From: Bimuria novae-zelandiae CBS 107.79
Lineage: Eukaryota > Ascomycota > Dothideomycetes > Pleosporales > Didymosphaeriaceae
Length of the DNA stretch: 64,000 bases
Direction: 5' to 3'
Assembly: GCA_010015655.1 (NCBI GenBank)
Contig: ML976676.1
Span: 557,898-621,897 of the forward strand
Made by a program: the position numbers and the translations under genes. The notes under the pieces were generated by a model. That model was not told the DNA's origin and did no database searches. It worked only from the letters and a program-made list of their open reading frames with translations. Position 1 is the stretch's first letter; each line of letters begins with the position of its first letter. Below are positions 53,047 through 63,537 of this stretch, piece by piece.

Positions 53047-53331
53047 CTAGGTAGATAGAGAGGCCTTACTAACGATATCTTTTAAAAGACGGCATGTCTT
53101 GATTTCCTTATCTTCTAAGTCTAAGGTACTAGTTAATATCTCTAGCTCTAATTCTAACCTACCTTCTTCTTCGGCTCTATATGCTTTGCTAGTCTTTTTA
53201 TTAGATTTCCTGGGCTTAACAGGTAGCTTAGGTAGCTTTAGAGGGGATAGCTTCTTCTTCCTTCGCTTCTTCTTAGCTTTATATTCCCTTAGGAGCTTTC
53301 GAGCCTTCGCAAGCTTTAAACAGTCTCGCAT
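53047..53331 (-). pseudogene. Copia gag-protease linker segment
   Basis: Open segment directly after the zinc-knuckle-like motif. It is very lysine-rich (KKKRRKKKLSPLKLPKL) and then acidic (EEEGRLELELEILTSTLDLE). It is a piece of the damaged polyprotein, not a separate gene. Confidence 0.7.
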
Positions 53332-54179
53332 GTAGTAAGATTTGTCGCAAAGGTAGCACTAGATGCCGGACGTAGCGTTAGGTTTAGAGTCGGATGACAG
53401 GTCCCTGTTGCCTCGCTTGTGTGGCGGAACGTACTTGTGGGCTTTTCGGAATGCTGGAAGAGCTTGTTCGTTAGTATCTTGCTAGTCTCGGACCTCCTTC
53501 TCTTCCAGGAACTTGAGCTTTTGTTCGACAGTGAGGTTAAGCTAGGTATTTAGGGTGTCAATTATAGTTCTAAAACTTAGAGGGAGTAATCTAATAAGAA
53601 TAAGTAGTAGTGTAGCGTCTTTATAGGCTTTATTAGTGTTAGCGTCTGCTAAGATAAGCTTGCGCTAGTAATCCTTTAGCTTTTCCTATAATCTAATAAT
53701 CGTGCTCTTAGAATTAAATGTAAATGTCTAGATCCTAGTTATGTACATGTTAGCGGCGATAGCGTTAGCTTAGGTGTACTTCTTTCGCAGGTAAGCCTAG
53801 AACTAGAAGGCGGTGTTATACTCGTTAACAAGAGCCTAGTCGTTATTACTAAAGGATCTAAATAAAAGGTTAATTACAATTGCCTTATCCTCTAGGTACT
53901 TGTCTCTTTTGTCGACATTAATGCGGGCCTTGACAGTCTTGTTATCTATGATGTCTAGTCCTTTCATAGCATCTAATAGGTCTTTAGTAGTAGTAATTTA
54001 GTAGTGCTCCTCTAGGCTTCTCTCGCACACGTAGAAGACTCTTTTCCCTCTTAGCTTGACTTTATTCTAGCGGAACTAACTATCATGATTCTCTGCTGTA
54101 AGTTTAGGAATCTTCCACTTTTCCTTCTCTTCGGCCATCATGTGTGTGCGGATGTGAGGAGGCTTACACGTGTCGGTTG

Positions 54180-54240
54180 CAGGTGGTGTAGGCGGTGCAG
54201 GCGGTGCAGGCAGTGCAGGCGGTGCAGGCAGTATGCAAGC
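54180..54240 (+). repeat. Minisatellite, 9-bp unit ggtgcaggc
   Basis: About six imperfect tandem copies of ggygcaggc in the leader between the 5' LTR and gag of the minus-strand Copia element. Confidence 0.8.
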
Positions 54241-54527
54241 GATGCTGGCAGCGTAAGGTGTATGCGAGTGGTATGTATGTATGCGTTATGCTACAGGCAG
54301 TGCAGTCGTTGTTAATTCTCGAGCGTAGAGAAGGTGTGTATAGGTGAAGTTAATTCCTGCTTAAATCTAAGTCCTGCGCGACTCTAGTCGATAACTAATT
54401 CCTTTTGCAAATTATAGCTAAGTCCTTTGTAACTCTTAAGGTTTTTTTTTCTTCTTAAATCTGAGTCCTGCGCGACTCTGGTGGTATTAAAACAATAACG
54501 TTAGCTTTGGCAACCGGGCTTATAACC

Positions 54528-54746
54528 TATTAGAACAAGGTCCCTTTAGTAGTATAACTACTATAGATAACTAAGTGGGAGAGGGACAAGGCGGGGTAGC
54601 TGCAACATATTGTCTTGACTATCGTGTATTTTCTTGAGTCCCGTATCAACCGTGACGAGGACGTTACAGTAGGGCTACCTTCACGTGCAGCAAGTACCAC
54701 GGGCCCACCTTCCACCAATCTGGACTGAACCCACATATTCTCAACA
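54528..54746 (-). repeat. 5' LTR (right) of the minus-strand Copia element
   Basis: Begins tattagaacaaggtcccttt and ends ttctcaaca, followed by the target duplication ataat. Confidence 0.92.
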
Positions 54747-55781
54747 ATAATTATATTAACTATTAATTGTTAATAGTAATAGATCTTATATCTTATATTA
54801 CTATAAATTTTATTAATAATTATAATTATAATAGAACCCTGTTAGCTATTTATTTATTTTATTTAACTTATACGTTATAGTCTATAGATATCTACGTGTT
54901 TAAGCTTTCTATTAACTATATATTTAAATAAGCTATTAGCCTTCCTATAAAATAGCTAGGGGCTAGCCTCTACTACTAAAAGATACTTTTTAAGCATATT
55001 CTAAAAGGCCTAAATTAATACTCTAAAGTAGCTATTAATTCTCTTGGCCTTTAAAGCTACTAGTATTTCCCCCTTAGATCTAATAACTATCCTTAAGCAA
55101 TTTAGCTAGGGTTAGCTAATAAAATAAAAATTATAAGAAAGCTTAATCTTAGTACTTAGCGCTTTAGATTAGAGAAAGATTAATTAGCTACTAAAAGCTA
55201 CTATTAATATAGGGGGCACTAATAAGACTAAAAAGCTAAATTAAATAGTATACTTAATTTCTATATAAAAGTAACTCCTAGAACATAAAAATAAAGGCCT
55301 GTAAGAGGCTCTAGTAATATAAAAAAACGCTTAAAGTAAGGTAGGCCTTTACTTCTTAATTAGCTAGATAAGTATTACAGTAAAGGCATTTTTTAATTAT
55401 CCTATAGCGTATAGTAGGCATGTAATTATTAATATTAAAAAAATCCTTAAAAGTAGTAATTATAGCTTTAAAAAAGTAAGTAAGTAACGGCCCGTTAGGC
55501 TAGCTAGTAGCTTAAAATAAGGCTACTCTAAGAGAGGCGTGTTACTTAAGTAGCTACTAAAAATATACACGTAAAGTAATAGGCTAATAAGGCTATAAAG
55601 TAACGCCTTAAGTAATAGACCTATAAAGTATAAAGGTAACTCTAGAATTATATTAAATTATTTAAAAAGGGTAATAAGAAGGCCTTAAAGCCTTTAAGTA
55701 AGTGTATTAAAAAAATAGCCTTAGTATAAGGCTATAAATATTAATAAGGTCTCATTTATTACGTTTCCCTTATAGTCTCGT

Positions 55782-56082
55782 TGTCCGATTACATGGCCCT
55801 TTGCATATGCAAGGAGGCTGGCGCACTTACGCCCTTGCATTCCGCCCTTGCATTCCGCCCTCGCATTCCGCCCTCGCTCAACGCGCAAGGAATGACGCAA
55901 GGAATAAAGCAAGGATAAAGCAAGGGATGAAGCAAGGGATATCTAGGCAGGCAACCCAAAGATAAAAGGCAGAGTCCCAGACCTCTTAGACACAGAGAAT
56001 TCAGCACACACAATTCATACCTCAATTCATCTCAATCAATTATCATCTTTTCATCTTATCAGATTACCCTTCCAATCTGACA
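55782..56082. repeat. Solo LTR, 301 bp, TSD ctcgt, with internal short tandem repeats
   Basis: Begins tgtccgattacatggccctt and ends aatctgaca, flanked by ctcgt at 55777-55781 and 56083-56087. The central part has four copies of an about 13-bp cgcccttgcattc unit (55,827-55,875), then repeated gcaaggaata-type units. Same family as 23394-23617 but far less RIPped and 77 bp longer. Confidence 0.88.
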
Positions 56083-56537
56083 CTCGTAGTAGCTAAATAA
56101 TTAAAACACTAAGTAGATATTAATAATTTAAGTAGTTAATAATTATCTATAGGCCTTAACGACCTTAACTCTAGAAAATCTCGTAGTAATATTAATTATG
56201 TATAGCTTATCAGCCTTATGTTGCTAGCTAAGCGATTTTGGTGGGGTGCGCATCGTCTAACGACGCGCATCGTCTGCCGAGCTACGGTAGCATTGGCAGG
56301 TCGCCTAATTTTTCTATCCAATCACGTGGAGTAGGGGCCGATGCCCGTTTTCTCCCAGCACAGGTGCAGCTCGACCAGAGCATCAATCCTGTGCAATGTG
56401 CCATCACCGTAGACCGACTCCCGTAATGTCGCCATTGCGAGGACCCATAGGAGCTGGCGAGGATACCGATCATATAAGCACACGAGATGGTAATCTATAT
56501 GTAGGTACCTACCCTAGGTAGCTTTGCGCTCCATTCA

Positions 56538-58168
56538 TTGCAGTTATCATATAGAATTCGGAGCCACAACCGTCTGGGCGCATTCAGGGCTACGTATCTT
56601 GTGGTACTCAGTTGCATCGGCTCCTTCCTTTTTGCCTATGATACAAGTGTTGCCGGTGGTGTTTTGACTTTAGCAAGCTTCCAGCGGCATATGGGATTTA
56701 CCCCTGCAAACAAAACCCAGATCAGCTCGAACTCGACCAGTCTATTACAGGCTGGAGGTGAGGACCACGAAGACATCGATATCTAATGACACTGACAAAT
56801 TACATAGCCTTCTTCGCCTGTTTTCTGTATGGCCCTTTACCGCGCGCTTTGGCCGCCGCTGGTCTAACGTACTGGCAATGTTTGGGTTCGAGATCGGTGC
56901 GATACTTCAGCTTTTCTACCCCGGCAATTCCAAGGGCTATTTATATGCGGGTCGAACCATTTCTGGCTTCGGTGTCGGTATCGCCACGACCATCATCCCT
57001 ATGTACTCAGCGGAAATGGCTCCTAACTAAACTATGAGAGGTGCCCTTGGCTCCCTTTTCCAGGGCTGCTTCACCCTCGGAGTCTTTACAAGCCACTGGG
57101 TCACGTACGGTGCTTCTAAAATGGCGCCCTCCACTCGGCAGTGGCGTATCCCCGCCGGCCTCCAGTTGCTGTTTAGCGGTCTTCTTAGTTTAAGCATGCT
57201 CTTCACCAAAGAAAGCACACGATGGCTAGCTAAAGTCGGTCGTCACGACGACGCACTGAAATCACTGGTCTGGGTACGAGGCGGCGAATACGACTACGAA
57301 ATCCAAGCGTAAATGAATGAGATTCGCGCAGGTATCGCGGAAGAGGAGCGATTGACCCAAGGCATTACTTGGAAGGAGCGCATCCCTCCTACGAACAGAT
57401 GGCGCATTATCCTCGTCATCACGTTGCAAATTGGTATACAACTGACGGGGAACACATCTCTTGCCTATTTTGCACCGCAATTCTTCGCTGCCATTGGCGC
57501 TGGTGATAACGCCATGTTTATGAGTGGTTTCTTTGATCTTTGCAAAGTTGTTGCATGCTTCGCCTTTCTGCTATTCCTCGTGGAGCGCATTGGCAGAAGA
57601 TGGGCATTGCTCAATGGCACAGTCTTTATGGCAATCCTTGTGCTGATTGTCGCTGTGATCACTGCAACGGAACCCCCGACCGGCAAAGCTGGCCTTACCA
57701 AACCGGCTAGCGCTGCTATCTGCATGATTTACACCGAAACGATGGCCTACAATATACCCTGGGGTCCTGTACCATATGAGTTTGCATCTGCAGTCGTTGA
57801 ACCGTTACTGTCCACTCTTAGGGTTGTATATGAGCGAGATCTTCCCAACTCGAATCCACGCAGGAGCCAACGCGGCCGGAACTGCCACAAAATGGCTATT
57901 CAATTTTGTCTTCAGTCAGATCACCCCTCATGCGATCAAAAATCTTGGGTAGAAAACGTTCTTGATGTTTGCCATCTTCAACTGCACGCTTGTTGCTTAC
58001 ACGTAGTTTTTCATTAAGGAAACCAAAGGACGATCATTGGAGGAGATGGAGCTGGGTGAGACTCACGAGACGCACTGCGCAATACCTCTAGCTGACCTCA
58101 ATAGTTTTCAACCCAAGCGGCATGCAACTCAACCTGGAAGCGGCACGCCAAACGGCCTACGGCACTGA
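56538..58168 (+). pseudogene. Sugar (hexose-type) MFS transporter, inactivated by frameshift and RIP-type stops
   Basis: Relic of a fungal sugar:H+ symporter. Recognisable blocks in order: LSCIGSFLFAYDTSVAGGVLT; VWPFTARFGRRWSN; YAGRTISGFGVGIATTIIP (the sugar-transporter signature region); KESTRWLAKVGR; ERIGRRWALLNG; the plus-strand reading EIFPTRI; and KETKGRSLEEMEL near the C terminus. An intron at 56758-56807 (GTGAGG...TAG) restores QAGAFFACF. Lesions: a 1-base loss at about 56,825; TAA at 57028-57030 and 57310-57312, where the family context suggests CAA; TAG at 57950-57952 and 58004-58006, where TGG is likely. The donor of a second intron near 57,776 is unclear. No ATG start is visible; the first open codon is TTG. 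The pogo-like transposon end lies 250 bp upstream. Confidence 0.85.
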
Positions 58169-58779
58169 AGAGCCCACCGGGAACATTAGTCATGACAACA
58201 GCGGCCTGAAAGCATATGAACTGTACTATGTAATTGATGAAATATTAACCAAGTTTCAAGAAGGCGCTGCCCTGGGGTACATGCGCATCAGCGCCCTCCC
58301 CGTTGAGAGGCTTCCACGTGCGAAGTTAGCGAACTCATATAACTTCACGCGCACACAACCTCACTACCTAGCGCCTGAAATTATATTGGCATTAATGTGC
58401 ATGTGGGCCTATAAAACTCATGCTCGCGACACGGCTTTCTTCTCACCACAGAACACCAACGCACGATCAGCTGTCGGCTCAATCCAGCAAGTCCAACGTG
58501 CAACACCACGGTACGTGTACACGTGTCTCGAGCAGCGGAGCAACTGCTAATTGGCAGACAGCACGTTTGACTCTCCCAGAAGAGCAATCAAACTCTGCAA
58601 TACATGGCGGGTCGAACTGCGCCTCAAGATTCTCAACAGAAGCAAGCTCACACTCACAGAACGTATTCTACCAGCACACTGAGTGAGTCGAAGGACAACC
58701 CGACGGAGCGTACAAGCGTACAATCATCATCGAATATGTCGCGCTGGCAGACGACGATCGTATTGCTCATGTCGGGTCC
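58169..58779. other. No supported gene; possible upstream part of the nucleoporin-like relic
   Basis: In the frame of the following relic, the reading is open from about 58,689 (VEGQPDGAYKRTIIEYVALA), preceded by TGA at 58,683-58,685. This suggests the relic may begin earlier, but I recognise nothing in it. Confidence 0.35.
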
Positions 58780-59891
58780 ATGGATGCTGCTGCTTGGTTC
58801 GGCAGCATGCGCGCGACCCGCGAGGTGAACGACTATGAGCAGCTCCCTGGATACGGGTGGGAGCGCAGCGTGAGCAAGCGTTTGCAGCAGCGCTCTGACG
58901 ATGGTGCATCCCCGAAACCAAAGCAGAGCAACCCGTTCGGTCCTTCAGCTTCATCCACTGAACGCCGCGATCCACCGAAAGCCCATGGACCGCCCTTTCC
59001 TGTACCATTTGGGCAGAAGCCTCTTCCGATCACCGAGAAGGAAGCCCGAAGTAGGTCATCGAACCCTCTGCATCTGTTAGGGGTCTTTGGCCGATCCGCA
59101 CCTAGCAGTTCTTCTATGATTCCTCCAAAGGAGACAACTTGGCGCGTTCCTGCACCTTCGGGGACCGCAGGAGGACCACCTTTCATGCCATTCCACCAGA
59201 GGGATCCATGTGGAACATCGCAATATCTGACCATCACTTTCCAACAGGCTTACTCGAAACACTCTCTTGAAGAGCTTCGTGTGGCGGACTACAAACCGGG
59301 GCGTAGTAGCACAGCGCCGCGTCCAGACGAACAAGGTGGTCTAATGGCTCTGTCTGGGTAGTCCTTCAGACTTGGAGGGCCTGAATCGAGCAATGGCACT
59401 ACCTCCGGATTGTTTGGAGGACCTCGAACGAACAATAACAACGTGTCTGGAGGATTGTTTGGAGGATGGGATCGAGTAGTCACACCACCGCTGGAGTTGA
59501 AGGGGTTCGAACGAACAATAGCAACTTGTTTAGAGGGCTCGGAAGGAACGATAATAATCTGTTCGCAGGCGCCGCAAGAAACTTTAACGAGCCTTTCGCA
59601 GGATTCAGGAAACCCTTCGTCAGCCCCTTTGCCAACCCCTTTGCCCGGATCGGTTCGAGCGATACTTCAGCAACTACTATCAACCAGACCGGGCCTGCGC
59701 GCTCCTTTGTATCGATGTTAGAATCCACCAATCTAATCGGGGTGTCTTCTTTGGCTTCACAGCAGCATCAAACTGAGAATCAGATGCCCATTACGCCTTC
59801 TCAGCAGATCCAGAGCGGTTCCGTGGTTCCGGCTACAACTGAGGAGCAGGCACCTGCCCAGGTCAAAGACGAGGCTCAGGCTCAGAATTAG
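58780..59891 (+). pseudogene. Degenerate NUP98-like FG nucleoporin relic (Gle2-binding YExLR region)
   Basis: The segment ITFQQAYSKHSLEELRVADY matches the conserved Nup98/Nup116 block (SITF...Y...S.EELRxADY..GR) used to bind Gle2/Rae1. It is followed by FG-type repeats rich in Asn (SGLFGG, NNNNVSGGLFGG, NNSNLFRG, NNLFAG). TAG at 59359-59361 breaks the frame right after the motif, although the same frame continues with GLFGG repeats. A frame change near 59,465 is then needed to continue to NPFARIGSSDTSA and the Gln-rich tail, ending at 59891. The region upstream of the motif (NDYEQLPGYGWERS, then Pro-rich) is not typical of NUP98. No autoproteolytic domain is present. It is probably a decayed partial paralogue. 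It may instead be a live gene with unrecognised introns. Confidence 0.55.
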
Positions 59892-60371
59892 ACAATGTGA
59901 TGAAGAAGTGGCGGGACAACTTTCGCTGGAGCAGGAACATCGATGGACTTGAGGGGAATTTCAAATCTGGCTCGGTCCAGTATGGTGATTGGCACAGTAC
60001 GTTAACACTGGGCGTGAGCCAGGTTGTGGTGCTTAGCAATTCACCTGCCATACATTCGGCGCTTCCAAGTGTGATATCAGAGTCCTTTTCATGCATTTTC
60101 ATGGCCAGTTAGGAGCACTAGAATCTCAGGATTCCATTCGGTTGCTCCGCATGTATGGCAAGGATTCACAATAGGAGTACAAGATCAGCAAGATCAGGGC
60201 AGTTCCTCATTCAAGTGTAAAAAATAGATTTAGCGAGCGACTAGTACAATACCCCAAGCATAAAAGCAAACTCCAAGCGTCTCCCCATCCCCAGGAACCA
60301 AAAGGCACTAATATCATCAGATCCCCTAAGACTCCCAAGTACCATGCCCACAACCCTCTATACCGTCCTAC
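59892..60371. other. No supported gene
   Basis: Normal composition; one 71-codon frame (59897-60112) without motifs. It contains the 3' side of the secreted-protein gene on the minus strand. Confidence 0.4.
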
Positions 60372-61009
60372 TTATCTGCACCTAACCGCCGCAGCGCCCA
60401 CACAAACAATACCCTCGGCACAAGTCCACGGCGGTGTACCCTGAGCGGCGCAGTCGATGAACTAAAACCCGTATTAGCATCAGCCAATCCAAACGGAACA
60501 CCAACGACCCGACGATACTCACATCATCGCTGCACTTCCAGCCAACGTTCAACCCAATGCAGTAAAAGAAGTCCCAGGCCCTCTTTCCATACTTCGCAAG
60601 CAGCTTCGCGAACTTAATCGCAAATTGGAACTTCGAAACGCGCTTGGAGAGCCCGCCGGCGGTGTCGAGATCGTCTAGGGAGATGGGGGCTCCGGTGGCG
60701 TCGAGGAATTCGACTTTACGAATCTCTTGTTAGAATTTTCCAAACATGTGATGTAGAGAGTTTAAAGAGAAGAGAACGGTGTAGCTTACCTCCATCTTTG
60801 GTCTCCACAGCACTTCCCTCAAGGGCGCCGTCGAGGTAGAAGTCTATCTTTCGAGTGCCGTCAGGAAGAGCGTAGCCGACGACGTCTTTGAAGTTCTCGG
60901 TGTTGTTGTCGCGGGCTGCGAGGGCGTTGATGTTGGCCGGGGAGAGTGCTGCGGCGCAGACGAGGGGAGCGAGGAGGGTGGAGAGGAAGGTGATGGTTGT
61001 GAACTTCAT
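60372..61009 (-). CDS. Small secreted cysteine-containing protein (candidate effector), three exons
   Basis: Predicted secreted protein of 170 aa with no recognised domain. Exons 61009-60790, 60725-60523 and 60461-60372 use GT-AG introns of 64 and 61 bp, and all joins keep phase. A signal peptide occupies about residues 1-20 (MKFTTITFLSTLLAPLVCAA). The mature part has an acidic first half, then a basic helical stretch with Lys-Arg pairs at 101-102 and 121-122, which could be Kex2-type sites. Six cysteines follow at about 129, 138, 145, 155, 161 and 169, an even number compatible with three disulfides. The C-terminal segment (CIGLNVGWKCSDDFIDCAAQ) is hydrophobic. A TATA-like box lies about 105 bp upstream. 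Codon use and composition are normal with no RIP stops. Position next to transposon-rich DNA fits the effector idea, but function is inference only; an antimicrobial peptide or other small secreted protein is equally possible. Confidence 0.8.
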
Positions 61010-61111
61010 GGTGGAGGATGGAGATTATGTCGAAGATTTGAGTAGATTCTGAGCTGGTGTGTGTAATTGAGGATGAGGACGATGGATAAAAAGTCCTGTG
61101 AGATGCTCGCC

Positions 61112-61118
61112 CTTTATA
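61112..61118 (-). promoter_or_regulatory. TATA-like box of the small secreted protein gene
   Basis: On the minus strand the sequence reads TATAAAG about 105 bp upstream of the start codon, a plausible core promoter position for a fungal gene. Confidence 0.45.
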
Positions 61119-61139
61119 CCTTTGAAATTGTAAATTTAG

Positions 61140-63415
61140 ATGTAGACTATGCTTGAAGAGATGAAGGTGCTACTATGTCGAAGCAAGGAGAGTACAGGCT
61201 AGTTGCCTCGTGTATGCATTCCGGACTTCCAAGAGGATCAGCAGACCGTTCTTGAGGGTTGATTGTTGAGTTGCAGATCTGACGCTCGTACACGTATTGT
61301 TGGTCGGTCTCTAAATGTACAAGCAGAAGCCAAGGACCGAGGAATCTAAATCCATCAAGACATAGACCAATACTAAGTCAGATCTCAAATTGCCTCACAG
61401 TGACTGTGTTACGTACTTTACCGTAGATTGAAAGTCGTTGGGGGGCTTCTGTCGTGATGGATCTCTAAAGAAACTTTATGGAAGCCACGTTGTAGAATAT
61501 TGACCAAATAATATTTGCAGTTCTTGAGAGCACGAGAATTTGATTGTAGTCAATTTGAGACCCCACAATGTTACCACAGCAGTGATAGCTAGAATTGTGT
61601 ACCAGAGCCGAATCGGTAGGATTTCTTTAGAACATTTCGTAACTCGCAATGCATCCTCCAAGCAGAAAAGATCTGACTCCCACTCTAGCTTCAGAAAGCG
61701 AGGAATAACTCCGATCCTCAATACGCGAAGTAGTTTGTCGGCTATTGTGTGGGGCCAACTTCTATTCTGATCATGTCGATCGTGGGTCGTTACGAGCGAT
61801 CCCGAGGAAGTACCAAAGTACAAGCGCCAAGCGATCATCGAAGTAACCATCATGGCAAAGCAATTGCCCCCTTACACAATGCTATGTATGACACCAAAAC
61901 GTGCAGATCGCTCACCGCAGTTGTGGAGGCTGGATACGAGAGTCCGGGTGCTAGTCTGTTTTAGATTCAGCCGCATCGTATGCGCAGCCAACGACTTCAC
62001 GGACTGCTTTCGACGTTACGCCGCACTAATTCGTATTAACGGTTAAGCATCGATCTACCCGCTCCATCGAACATTTATGTAAAGATCTTCGACACAGATC
62101 TGGTGGGTGTTATTTTAAGTTTGCAGACTGCCTTCGTGGCAGTTATACCCGTGGTATGTTTCGCTATTTCTCAAAGCACTAAACTTAGATGATTTCTTTC
62201 CAATAGCGATCTTGCTTGTTGAAGGTGTACGATCTCGGTGAATCTATTATTGACCTGCCTTTTCTAGATACGAATGCTCGGCAGCAGGAGAGCATTGGAC
62301 TTGCCCACGTGCATGTAGGACGGCTGGAATCGCTAACCCCCGCTCTTGAGCCATTTCAGTCGTCTCCACTTTCCGGCAGCGTAAGTGGTTGTCTGGTCAA
62401 ACTTTCACTGTATTTCGAGTTACAACTCGCACACGCGTAGTGGCGAGATTCGGTTGAATTTCGGTTTTGCCCATACTTGAGAACTGTTCCTGTCATTACA
62501 GAACAGTAGGCATTTTTCGTACAGTGCATCAGGTTTCAAGAGCACCCATCCATAGAACTCTGGAATTGTACGGGATTTGGATCTCCCCTGTGCTTAGCAG
62601 AAAACCCCCGGTTTGTACTCAAAGTAATTATGCTTGCTACTTTTCGCCTTGCCCGACAGAGGTCTTATACTTTCTTCTTAAGGATCTGATAGATTTAGAC
62701 GAGGAAGTTTGAAATTTTCGGTATCCTTAATTAACGTGTGTGTGCAATGATGGATGATGGTTACGGTGTTCTTGGGCCCAGCGAGCACTGCAGTCCCGGT
62801 TAGCATGCCTAATTCCGGACTAGCGCGCTTCTAAACATAGAGCTAGTGGCAGGGACGCCCCCAATGCAACGCAGAGACTGTCATAACCAAGTTAAACCAA
62901 CTCACCTGCTACCCGTTTGACAAAAGGACGTTTCACTGTATGGCGACGTTAATGGCATGCGCAAGCGATCATTCATACAAAGATGGCATTGCTTTCTTTC
63001 CCGTGACACCTAGCTCACGCTCGAACAAGTTTTTAACTACGTTATGCACGCGTGCGATCAGGCCTTAAGAACCACGAAAGACAGCGCTCCATCATCTTCA
63101 ACTTCCCTCGCGATCACCTATCACAACATGAATAAGATAACCAGCTGATAGGCCTGACTATTCGGATAAAGCCGATCCCATGGACATTCTCGTGGGTACA
63201 AAAAGAACACACTAGGGGTGTCTTTTATCGTTATTATCGACCTGAACAGATCATGCGACACACAGCAACCAAGAAACGCGAAGAACACGCCAGTCGAGAG
63301 ACATGTTGGAGTTTCACCTCCTACGTACCATACAAAAGCCATATCTGCGCAGTAATTTTCGACTTCAGAGAACCTAGGTGATCTGTCTAACCCAAAAATA
63401 GGTTTACCTCACTGC
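61140..63415. other. Non-RIPped region without a recognised gene
   Basis: Composition is normal. The longest frame is 61476-61853 on the minus strand (125 codons, with a hydrophobic stretch LWYTILAITAVVTLWGL), but I recognise no family and see no supporting splice structure. The other frames are short. It may contain old gene remnants. Confidence 0.4.
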
Positions 63416-63537
63416 GAGGTTACACCTCAGCCGCCTAACGCTAAAGCCGAGCTGGCCACACGCTAATGCAAGCTAACGCCTTGGCACAGCCAGCGTGGCC
63501 TGATGAGTTTTTCTTTAGGCGGCTGAGCGGTTACCTG
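63416..63537. mobile_element. Short inverted-repeat element (MITE-like, possibly hAT-derived)
   Basis: About 122 bp bounded by imperfect inverted repeats: gaggttacacctcagccgcc at the left and, read inverted, caggtaaccgctcagccgcc at the right. The shared core is ctcagccgcctaa. No clean target duplication was seen. Confidence 0.5.

Larger units (their letters stand above)
49338..54746 (-). mobile_element. Complete Copia LTR retrotransposon on the minus strand, 219-bp LTRs, TSD ataat
   Basis: LTRs at 49338-49556 and 54528-54746 (both 219 bp), flanked by ataat at 49333-49337 and 54747-54751. The tract ctccccctcagg just right of the left LTR is the complement of a polypurine tract, which fixes the minus orientation. 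Order on the minus strand: gag with a zinc-knuckle-like CYLCDKSYYMRDC (near 53,330), a GAG-preintegrase segment (52,456-52,722), integrase, then RT with ILVYVNDV at 50,541-50,566 where YVDD is expected. Moderately RIPped, less than the other Copia elements here. Confidence 0.93.
46784..56287 (+). mobile_element. Pogo-like (DDE_1) DNA transposon, TA target duplication, with three nested insertions
   Basis: Inverted ends ccgtagcttggcagacgatg (46784) and the complement ending at 56287, flanked by TA at 46782-83 and 56288-89. About 2.1 kb remain after removing nested elements. The plus strand at 49,090-49,170 reads IQNSNREWISIIACICTDGSAL, matching the pogo/DDE_1 block (NREWxTxIACICADG). Homology resumes after the Copia insertion around 54,950-55,050 (ILFKHILKGLN). 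Each TIR carries cagacgatgcgc twice, 17 bp apart, then caccccaccaaaa. Confidence 0.82.

Noticed and set aside
54180..54240. The repeated 9-bp units, considered as a CRISPR-like or regulatory array
   Set aside because: The units are contiguous tandem copies without spacers, in a eukaryotic retrotransposon leader.
58122..58550. Plus-strand frame of 142 codons after the sugar transporter relic
   Set aside because: It overlaps the transporter C-terminus in another frame and has no recognisable motif.
58833..59237. Minus-strand frame of 134 codons
   Set aside because: It is antisense to the nucleoporin-like relic, whose plus-strand motif is specific; this one has none.
61476..61853. Minus-strand frame of 125 codons with one hydrophobic stretch, considered as a membrane protein gene
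   Set aside because: No recognised family, no upstream exon that joins in phase, and overlapping frames of similar length on the other strand; left as unassigned.
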